A DNA stretch of 64,000 bases. It comes from Alphaproteobacteria bacterium (lineage in GTDB: Bacteria; Pseudomonadota; Alphaproteobacteria; Rhodobacterales; Rhodobacteraceae). Positions 57,765 through 64,000 of this stretch are shown here, piece by piece. Position numbers and translations under genes: made by a program. Numbering within the stretch: position 1 is the first letter of the stretch; each line of letters begins with the position of its first letter. The stretch is from positions 1 to 64,000 of the forward strand of contig QOQE01000001.1 of the NCBI GenBank assembly GCA_003331935.1, read 5' to 3'. The notes under the pieces were generated by a model that saw only the letters and a list, made by a program, of their open reading frames with translations, made no database searches and was not told where the DNA came from.

Positions 57765-59053
57765 TGAATAAACACAAATTAAATATTGGAATTATTGGGC
57801 TTGGGACTGTTGGCTCTGGCGTTATTAAGTTGTTGAAGAAACAAAAAAGCAATATTAAAAGTAGGACAGGTATCGAGCTTAAAGTAGTAGCTATAAACGC
57901 CAAAAATAAGAGAAAAAAAAGAAGCGTTGATGTCAGTCCATTTAAATGGATAAACTTACCAATAGATGTGGCAAAAGATCCAGATGTAGACGTAGTAGTT
58001 GAACTAATAGGTGATATGGATAAAACCGCTTCAAAAGTTATAAAAGAAGCAATTAATAACGGTAAGCACGTTGTAACGGCTAATAAATCTTTACTTGCAA
58101 AAGAGGGATCTATTTTTGAAGAACTTGCAATGCGAAAAGGTGTTTTTTTAAGATATGAAGCGGCAGTTGCCGGAGGCATACCTATTATAAAAGTATTACA
58201 AGACTCTCTTATAGTGAATAAGATTTCTAAATTGTATGGTGTGATCAATGGAACATGTAATTTCATACTTACCAAAATGGAGTCGGATGGACGGGAGTAC
58301 TCAGATGTATTTTCTGAAGCAAAAAAACTAGGCTATGTCGAAAGTGATCCACAGCTGGATATTGGAGGAATAGACTCAGCCCACAAACTAGCTTTGCTCT
58401 CTTGTTTGGCATTTGGAACTACTCTAGACTTTAAATCAGTGAAAACTGAAGGAATAGAGCATATTTCTATAGAAGATATTCAGGAAGCTGATCTGATTGG
58501 CTTTAAAATAAAGTTACTTGCAACAGCGGAGTATAATAAAAGTACGCTTGTACAAGAAGTTTCTCCAAAATTGATCAGAAAAAGCAGCCCAATTGCACAG
58601 GTAAACGGAAGCACAAATATAATAGCAATAGAGGGAGATGAGATCGGAACTACTGTTTTTTCTGGTCCAGGTGCAGGTATGGGTCCTACAGCCTCCTCGG
58701 TGGTCTCGGACCTGGTGGCCATTGCCTCTAGAAAGAGTAAGTCAACTTTTTTGACCAGTGACAAAATCAGTGGTACCAAAAAGTATAAACCTATCTCTAA
58801 AAAAAGCTCATTTTATTTAAGGTTTATTCTTAAAGACAAGCCAGGCGTTATAGCCCGATTGTCAGAAAAATTAAGTAGCTGCGGTATATCTATAAACCAA
58901 ATGAAACAGAAACCTTTGGCCAAGCAGAAAGCAACACTTATCATGACCACACATAAAACTCTTCAAGAAAACTTGGAAAAGGCTTTAATTGATATCAAGA
59001 GGCTAAGGATCTGTGAACAAAGGCCAGTTTGTATCGAAATTCAAGACATTTAA
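57764..59053 (+). CDS. hom: Homoserine dehydrogenase
   Basis: This 429-residue enzyme has the NAD(P)-binding IGIIGLGTVGSGVIKLL, VTANKSLLAKEG, and RYEAAVAGGIPIIKVLQDSL. YGVINGTCNFILTKM and DIGGIDSAHKLALL follow, and the C-terminal ACT domain starts at about 345 (FYLRFILKDKPGVIARLSEKL). It reduces aspartate semialdehyde to homoserine on the way to threonine and methionine; the ACT domain suggests feedback control, usually by threonine. Monofunctional, with no aspartokinase part. It overlaps the next small gene by 1 nt (TAATG). Confidence 0.95.
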   Translation: MNKHKLNIGIIGLGTVGSGVIKLLKKQKSNIKSRTGIELKVVAINAKNKRKKRSVDVSPFKWINLPIDVAKDPDVDVVVELIGDMDKTASKVIKEAINNGKHVVTANKSLLAKEGSIFEELAMRKGVFLRYEAAVAGGIPIIKVLQDSLIVNKISKLYGVINGTCNFILTKMESDGREYSDVFSEAKKLGYVESDPQLDIGGIDSAHKLALLSCLAFGTTLDFKSVKTEGIEHISIEDIQEADLIGFKIKLLATAEYNKSTLVQEVSPKLIRKSSPIAQVNGSTNIIAIEGDEIGTTVFSGPGAGMGPTASSVVSDLVAIASRKSKSTFLTSDKISGTKKYKPISKKSSFYLRFILKDKPGVIARLSEKLSSCGISINQMKQKPLAKQKATLIMTTHKTLQENLEKALIDIKRLRICEQRPVCIEIQDI

Positions 59054-59265
59054 TGGGAAAGGCTCAAATAATTGATCAAAAAATTCCTATGACGCTAAAC
59101 GAGACAGGGGAAGATTATTATTATTTTTCTGCTCTTTATCTAAGAGGACAAACTTTGAGCAAAGATGCAAAGATTAAAGAAATCTCTGTTGAGGTAACAA
59201 TAAAATTTGTGTCAGTGAGCCGGCCATTTAGAAAATTCACAATGCCCAAGTCGATTAGCCATTGA
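59053..59265 (+). CDS. Unknown 70-residue protein between hom and recJ
   Basis: I do not recognise this protein. The frame starts at an ATG sharing one base with the hom stop and ends at a TGA sharing one base with the recJ ATG, so both junctions look translationally coupled. It is basic and has no signal peptide or membrane segment. It contains GEDYYYFSALYLRGQTLS, then an alternating stretch (EISVEVTIKFVSVSRP) that could form beta strands. From memory, related bacteria have glpX (fructose bisphosphatase) between hom and recJ; this protein shows no glpX motif. Confidence 0.55.
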   Translation: MGKAQIIDQKIPMTLNETGEDYYYFSALYLRGQTLSKDAKIKEISVEVTIKFVSVSRPFRKFTMPKSISH

Positions 59266-60998
59266 TGGGTTTTCTAGGAATATCAAAGTCCTATACCAAC
59301 AAAGAGTGGGTTGGGCCAAGCGATCAGGATTGGCAGAAAGCATCGCTTATTTCAAAGGATCTTTCCATATCACAATTAAGTGCATACCAATTAATCAAAA
59401 ATAAAATCAACGAGAAAGACTATTTAGGTTACATAAGTCCAAAAATAAAAAATTTGGTACCTAACCCAAAAACATTCCTCAGTATGGAGGAAGGCTCATT
59501 ACGCTTAAAAAGAGCTATCGAGAAAAAAGAAAGAGTCGCCGTCTTTGCAGATTATGATGTAGATGGTACCGTGTCGGCTGCACTAATTTGTTTATGGTTA
59601 AGAAATTTCTGTATTGAACCAACCGTATACATACCGGATAGAGAGTTAGAAGGATATGGGCCAAATATTGATGCAATGAATAAACTTGCTGCTGATCACC
59701 ATCTGATCATATGTGTTGACTGCGGCACAGACTCGGAGAAAGCAATTCGGGTGGCCACAGATAGTGGCGTTGACGTTATTGTGATAGATCACCATAAGTC
59801 TGAGACCTTTTCAGAATCTGCCTATGCAGTAATAAACCCAAATAGATTTGATGAAAAAAATACATTTCCATATCTTTGTGCTGCTGGGGTCGTTTTTATT
59901 TTTTTGGTTGAGATGAATAGTATTGTTTCAGAAGAAGAAAGATCAAAAATTAACCTTCTGAGCTATCTCGATCTAGTAAGTTTAGCCACCGTAGCCGACG
60001 TAGTACCTTTAATTGGGCTTAACCGAGCATATGTTAAACAAGGTCTTAAGATATTTCAAAACAGATTGTGCCTTAAAATGTTTGGAACTCATTTCAATTT
60101 ACTAGAGCACTTTAACGAAGAAACAATAGCATTCCAAGTTGCACCCAGATTAAATGCTAGTGGTAGAATAGGGTCAGCTCTTCTGACATATCAATTCCTA
60201 GTATCTACAGACGCGGATGAAATTGAGAATTATATCAGTGAAATGGAAACAGCTAATAGGGAACGCAAAGCATTAGAAAAAATTATTCTTTCTACCGCAG
60301 TAAAACAAATATCGAATTCTGAAATTAAGAGACCTTATACAATGGTGAAAGGTAAGGGTTGGCACAAGGGAGTGATTGGAATAATTGCCTCTCGACTAAA
60401 AGACTTATACGCCGGGTTATGCGTAGCCATTACTATTGATGGAAATATAGCCCATGGTTCTATTCGATCAACTGAACAAATAGATCTTACTAAAATATTA
60501 CATGAGCTTAAATACCATGATGTCCTTATTAGTGGTGGAGGACATAAGCAAGCCGCAGGCTTTTCCCTTCTCGTGGATAAACTTAATGAATTTGATGAAA
60601 TTGTGGCAAACCATTTACCTGACCAATCATCATTTAATGACTCTCGCTCTTTATTGGAAATAGATGGAATGATTGATATAGAAGGCGTAAATACCGATCT
60701 AATCGATAATTTAAATCTACTGGGACCTTATGGATCTCAAGTCCCACAGCCAGTAATAGTCATACCGAATTGTCAAATTCTGTTTACTAAAGAAATGGGA
60801 GAAGGACACCTGTTATGCAAATTAAAAAGAGACAAGGGTACGTTGGACGCAGTTTGTTTTAATGCAAAAAAAAGTGGCCTTGATATTAGTTTATCCAAAC
60901 CCAACCTAATTCTACATATAGCTGGTAATCTCGTAAAAAATGAATGGCGAGGTGTAATAAAACCCCAAATGAGGATAGTAGACATAGCGCAAACCTAA
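59265..60998 (+). CDS. recJ: Single-stranded-DNA-specific exonuclease RecJ
   Basis: This ~577-residue DHH-family nuclease has VAVFADYDVDGTVSAAL (motif I), CVDCGTDS and VIVIDHHKSE (DHH motif), INPNRFDE, RLNASGRIGSA, and the DHHA1 signature SGGGHKQAAGF. An OB-type C-terminal domain follows. It degrades single-stranded DNA 5' to 3' in recombination and mismatch repair. The ATG at 59265 overlaps the preceding stop; a TTG one codon earlier is less likely. The stop lies inside a 15-A run. Confidence 0.95.
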   Translation: MGFLGISKSYTNKEWVGPSDQDWQKASLISKDLSISQLSAYQLIKNKINEKDYLGYISPKIKNLVPNPKTFLSMEEGSLRLKRAIEKKERVAVFADYDVDGTVSAALICLWLRNFCIEPTVYIPDRELEGYGPNIDAMNKLAADHHLIICVDCGTDSEKAIRVATDSGVDVIVIDHHKSETFSESAYAVINPNRFDEKNTFPYLCAAGVVFIFLVEMNSIVSEEERSKINLLSYLDLVSLATVADVVPLIGLNRAYVKQGLKIFQNRLCLKMFGTHFNLLEHFNEETIAFQVAPRLNASGRIGSALLTYQFLVSTDADEIENYISEMETANRERKALEKIILSTAVKQISNSEIKRPYTMVKGKGWHKGVIGIIASRLKDLYAGLCVAITIDGNIAHGSIRSTEQIDLTKILHELKYHDVLISGGGHKQAAGFSLLVDKLNEFDEIVANHLPDQSSFNDSRSLLEIDGMIDIEGVNTDLIDNLNLLGPYGSQVPQPVIVIPNCQILFTKEMGEGHLLCKLKRDKGTLDAVCFNAKKSGLDISLSKPNLILHIAGNLVKNEWRGVIKPQMRIVDIAQT

Positions 60999-61011
60999 AA
61001 AAAAAAAAAAA
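60997..61011. repeat. Run of 15 A at the recJ stop
   Basis: An uninterrupted A15 starts within the recJ TAA stop codon. It is a second long homopolymer of the kind that breaks pyrD, here harmless to the frame. Confidence 0.9.
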
Positions 61012-61055
61012 CAACTTGAAGTAGCTTTTATTTTTAGTAAAAGGTTATGACGGAT

Positions 61056-61130
61056 GCGCCCTTCGTCTATCGGTTAGGACGCCAGATTTTCATTCTGGAA
61101 AGAGGGGTTCGATTCCCCTAGGGCGTACCA
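61056..61130 (+). tRNA. tRNA-Glu (anticodon TTC)
   Basis: The 75-nt sequence folds as a cloverleaf. The acceptor stem is 61056-61062 with 61120-61126, discriminator A, and CCA is encoded at 61128-61130. The D arm reads GTCTATCGGTTAGGAC. The anticodon stem CCAGA/TCTGG has loop TTTTCAT, giving anticodon TTC at 61089-61091. The T arm is AGGGG/CCCCT with loop TTCGATT. The first acceptor pair is G-U rather than G-C. As the organism has GatCAB, a non-discriminating GluRS would also charge tRNA-Gln; this tRNA is the normal Glu acceptor. Confidence 0.96.
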
Positions 61131-61141
61131 TAAAAACTTAG

Positions 61142-62143
61142 TTACCTAATCCTTCCTAAATAAGCCGCAGTATCGAGCATACGGTTTGAAAAACCCCATT
61201 CATTATCATACCAAGATAGAACTCTGGTCATACCCCCAGTCAGAACTTTTGTTTGAGGTCCTGCAAATATTGATGAGGCAGGATGATGATTAAAGTCTGA
61301 TGAAACTAATGGTGCCTCTTCATATGCCAAAATACCATTTAAAGTTGTATTTGAGGCTTTCTCAATGGCATCATTAATCTGTTCAACTGTACTCTCTTTT
61401 CTGAAAACACATTTAAGATCAACGCATGAAACATTTGGAGTTGGAACTCGAATTGCTGATCCGTCAAGTTTTCCTTTTAGCTCAGGGAGTACTAGTGAAA
61501 CAGCCTGAGCTGCTCCTGTAGACGTTGGAATCATGTTCAGGGAAGCTGCTCGCGCTCGGTAATAATCTTTGTGCAAAGTATCAAGAACTGGTTGATCTCC
61601 AGTATAGCTATGTATTGTGGTCATATAACCTACTTCTATACCAAAACTTTCGTGTAAAACCTTTACTACGGGTGCTAAACAATTCGTTGTACAAGATGCA
61701 TTGGAGACAATTACATCTGTCGAAGTGAGCGACTCATGATTCACGCCGAAAACAACCGTACAATCAACGTTGCTTGCGGGTGCAGATATTAATACTTTCT
61801 TAGAACCGTTATTTAAATGTAAAGAAGCCTTCTCTTTGTCAGTGAAAATACCTGTACACTCAAGGGCAACATCCACTTCTGACCACGGTAACTTCGCTGG
61901 ATCTTTTTCCGCAGTAATTTCGATCTCTGTATTATTTACCTTCAAATAATTTTTAGTAAGCGAAAGATCTAGAGGAAAGCGACTATGTACACTATCATAC
62001 TTAAGTAAGTGAAGATTCATCTCTGATGAACCGAGATCGTTTATAGCAACAACCTCTATATCTTTTCTATTATTCTCAACGGATGCTCTCAAGATATTTC
62101 TTCCAATCCGTCCAAATCCATTAATGGCCACCTTAACTGACAT
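61142..62143 (-). CDS. gap: Glyceraldehyde-3-phosphate dehydrogenase, type I
   Basis: This 333-residue enzyme has VAINGFGRIGRNILRA for NAD binding. The catalytic cysteine is in VSNASCTTNCLAPV (about 150), and IHSYTGDQPVLDT and WYDNEWGFSNRMLDT are also present. It converts glyceraldehyde-3-phosphate to 1,3-bisphosphoglycerate in glycolysis or the reverse in gluconeogenesis. The aspartate in VAINDLG near residue 36 suggests NAD rather than NADP. AAGGGG stands 6 nt before the ATG. Reads toward the tRNA gene. Confidence 0.96.
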   Translation of the reverse strand: MSVKVAINGFGRIGRNILRASVENNRKDIEVVAINDLGSSEMNLHLLKYDSVHSRFPLDLSLTKNYLKVNNTEIEITAEKDPAKLPWSEVDVALECTGIFTDKEKASLHLNNGSKKVLISAPASNVDCTVVFGVNHESLTSTDVIVSNASCTTNCLAPVVKVLHESFGIEVGYMTTIHSYTGDQPVLDTLHKDYYRARAASLNMIPTSTGAAQAVSLVLPELKGKLDGSAIRVPTPNVSCVDLKCVFRKESTVEQINDAIEKASNTTLNGILAYEEAPLVSSDFNHHPASSIFAGPQTKVLTGGMTRVLSWYDNEWGFSNRMLDTAAYLGRIR

Positions 62144-62255
62144 TTTATACCCCTTATATTTTTGATACTTTTGTTTGTTGGTATTGTTTAATCAATTAAA
62201 AAAAAATGAAAAGTTTTTTATCATGTATAACTAAAAATCATCTTCTATTTTATTA

Positions 62256-63863
62256 TCAGAGTAGAAGCTTACGTAATTCTGCTTTTTGAATTTTTCCTGT
62301 CGAAGTCTTGGGCAGCTCTCGAAAAATCACCGCTTTGGGAACCTTAAAATTTGCTAAATTTTCTTTGCAGAATTTTAAAACCTCTTCTTCTGTTATGGGG
62401 ACTCCCTCTTTCGCTTCAATAAAAGCGCAAGGCGTTTCGCCCCACTTTTCGTCCGGTTTTGCTATTACTGCACAGGCTATTACACCCTCAATCTTAAAAA
62501 TACAATTCTCTATCTCTATTGAGGAAATATTTTCCCCACCTGAAATTATTATATCCTTAGCTCTATCCTTTAATTGTATATACCCATCTTCATACATTAC
62601 TCCCAAATCACCAGTTTTAAACCAACCATCTTGAAATGCGTTTCTAGTAGCGTCTTCGTCTTTCAGGTATCCCTTCATAGTAATATTACCTCTAAGAAGA
62701 ACCTCTCCTAATTCGTTTCCATCGTGCTGCACTTCGTTTCCAGTTTCTGAGTTGATCACCTTTAGCTCTTCCTGAACCAAGTAGGAAACTCCTTGTCTTG
62801 ACTTTAAATTAGCTTTCTCAGAACTACTCAAATTATTCCAATCATCCTTCCATTTGCATATTACCGCTGGCCCATATACTTCGGTTAATCCGTAAACATG
62901 GGTTACATCAAAACCGACTTTTTCAATTTGCTCTAGTATTTTGGCTGGTGGAGGAGCAGCTGCAGTCATTAACTTTACTGTGCTACTTAGTTTCTTTACA
63001 TGATCTACCTCTGTATTGATTATAAAGCTTAAAACTGTGGGGGCGCCACATAAATATTCAACCCCATGACTTGAGATTTTTTCGTAGATACTCTCTCCTG
63101 TTACTTTTCTCAAACAGATATTTGTGCCAGCTCTCATGGCTATAGTCCAAGGGAAACACCAGCCATTACAGTGAAACATTGGTAAGGTCCATAAATAGGT
63201 AGGATGCATTTTCATGTCCCATTCTAGAGCGTTACCCATTGCATTTAGATAAGCCCCTCTATGATGATATACAACGCCTTTTGGATTTCCTGTAGTTCCA
63301 GAGGTATAATTTATGCTTAAATTTTCCCATTCGTCTAATGGTTTATAATAATCAGAGACCAGGTCATGACTAACTAAAAATTCCTCATAATCCATTTGGG
63401 TATAAGATTCTTCAAAGGTAAACGTTTGTTCATCTTTAATAATAATAATATTTGGCTTTTTTTTAGATAAATCTACTGCTTTTTCCGCTAAACTCAAAAA
63501 CTCTGTATCAACAAACAGCATTTTTATATCCGAATGATCAATGATGTAGGCTATTGTCTGAGCATCTAATCTGTAGTTTATCGCATTCAATACCATACCT
63601 GCCATTGGTACTCCAAAATGCGCTTCGTATAATTCTGGGGTATTCGATGCGATAAATCCTACAACATCCCCTACAGCAAGTTTTTGGGATAAGCAACTTG
63701 CAAGCTGTTTACACCTTTTAAAGGTCTGTTGCCAGGTAAAATATTTATCTTCATGAATAATACTTAAGCGATCTGGAAATACCTTAGCTGCCTTTTCCAT
63801 GAAAACGATAGGGGTTAAAGGTGCGTAGTTGGCATGATTTTTTTTTAATTCATTATATCGCAT
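62256..63863 (-). CDS. AMP-dependent acyl-CoA ligase, second copy
   Basis: This 535-residue ANL enzyme starts with NYAPLTPIVFMEKAAKVFPDR. It has the loop NYTSGTTGNPKGVVYHHRG, LPMFHCNGWCF, HVYGLTEVYGPAV, the aspartate in WFKTGDLGVMYEDGY, and the catalytic lysine in TSTGKIQKAELRK. It differs clearly from the ligase at 43951. This subfamily includes acyl-activating enzymes for short- or medium-chain and aromatic acids, and some methylmercaptopropionate-CoA ligases (DmdB); the substrate cannot be chosen by eye. It lies 5 bp after recR. Confidence 0.9.
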   Translation of the reverse strand: MRYNELKKNHANYAPLTPIVFMEKAAKVFPDRLSIIHEDKYFTWQQTFKRCKQLASCLSQKLAVGDVVGFIASNTPELYEAHFGVPMAGMVLNAINYRLDAQTIAYIIDHSDIKMLFVDTEFLSLAEKAVDLSKKKPNIIIIKDEQTFTFEESYTQMDYEEFLVSHDLVSDYYKPLDEWENLSINYTSGTTGNPKGVVYHHRGAYLNAMGNALEWDMKMHPTYLWTLPMFHCNGWCFPWTIAMRAGTNICLRKVTGESIYEKISSHGVEYLCGAPTVLSFIINTEVDHVKKLSSTVKLMTAAAPPPAKILEQIEKVGFDVTHVYGLTEVYGPAVICKWKDDWNNLSSSEKANLKSRQGVSYLVQEELKVINSETGNEVQHDGNELGEVLLRGNITMKGYLKDEDATRNAFQDGWFKTGDLGVMYEDGYIQLKDRAKDIIISGGENISSIEIENCIFKIEGVIACAVIAKPDEKWGETPCAFIEAKEGVPITEEEVLKFCKENLANFKVPKAVIFRELPKTSTGKIQKAELRKLLL

Positions 63864-63868
63864 TTTTT

Positions 63869-64000
63869 CTAATCAAACTTTCTTCGCGCATTAAAAGCCG
63901 CTACAATTGTACTATCATCTAAATAGTCTAGCTCCCCTCCTACTGGAACACCTTGTGCTAGAGATGTTATTTTAATTGAATATTTATCTAATTCTTGGAA
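63869..64000 (-). CDS. recR: Recombination protein RecR, C-terminal end (partial)
   Basis: The last 43 codons of a minus-strand gene run off the window's right edge. They encode [19 protein letters not shown] and a tail NARRKFD, matching the end of RecR (typically '...[20 protein letters not shown]...ALxxRR'). RecR loads RecA at gaps with RecF and RecO. The zinc finger and Toprim domain lie outside the window. Confidence 0.88.
   Translation of the reverse strand, partial: FQELDKYSIKITSLAQGVPVGGELDYLDDSTIVAAFNARRKFD

Noticed and set aside
61056-61130. Prophage or island attachment at the tRNA-Glu 3' end
   Set aside because: Housekeeping genes lie on both sides, with no integrase and no visible repeat of the tRNA end in the window.

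Overview
The window is an AT-rich, densely packed stretch of a bacterial chromosome, most likely from a streamlined marine alphaproteobacterium, perhaps Rhodobacterales-like. The lineage call is inference. It rests on the bolA / J-protein / cobS / cobT block, a short ProRS without the usual insertion domain, a separate gatB and gatCA, the dcw gene order running on into lpxC-bamD-recN, a class A RNase P RNA, and a MerR / acyl-CoA dehydrogenase / thiolase / multifunctional enzyme block. Genes abut or overlap, and TTG start codons are common. I see no insertion sequences, prophage genes, CRISPR arrays or rRNA.

Layout. 1-2.1 kb: the 3' end of pepN, then gatB. 2.2-7.9 kb: bolA facing away from a J-domain gene, cobS, cobT and a prolidase-family peptidase. 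7.9-9.8 kb: a thioesterase and a D-lactate dehydrogenase-like flavoprotein. 9.8-31.7 kb (minus strand): a continuous envelope and division run, mraZ-rsmH-ftsL-ftsI-murE-murF-mraY-murD-ftsW-murG-murC-murB-ddl-ftsQ-ftsA-ftsZ-lpxC-bamD-recN, making lipid II, the septal machinery, lipid A and an outer-membrane assembly factor. The RNase P RNA gene lies directly upstream of mraZ, and four TGGRA boxes at exact 10-bp spacing sit between them. 32.3-38.2 kb: a pseudouridine synthase, tadA, gatC, gatA, a lipoprotein with a calcium-loop-like motif, a pyrD split by a frameshift at a run of 13 A, and a MATE transporter. 38.3-46.5 kb: a MerR regulator and a beta-oxidation operon (acyl-CoA dehydrogenase, thiolase, FadB/J-like enzyme, acyl-CoA ligase), ending in a membrane protein that looks like an M48 peptidase without its zinc motif. 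46.5-54.9 kb (minus): lolD, lolC, proS, ppx, ppk, a DnaA-related Hda-like protein and nadK. 55-61.1 kb: glyA, a 43-residue lipoprotein, an AlaC-like aminotransferase, hom, a 70-residue unknown, recJ and tRNA-Glu. 61.1-64 kb (minus): gap, a second acyl-CoA ligase and the 3' end of recR.

Most of the window is housekeeping, and I did not find a convincing new defence or mobile system. The points most worth a second look are the pyrD homopolymer frameshift, the MraZ-type operator and 11-bp inverted repeat in the dcw leader, the apparent pseudopeptidase, the two unannotated small genes at 56.4 and 59.05 kb, and the J-protein linked to cobST without cobN.
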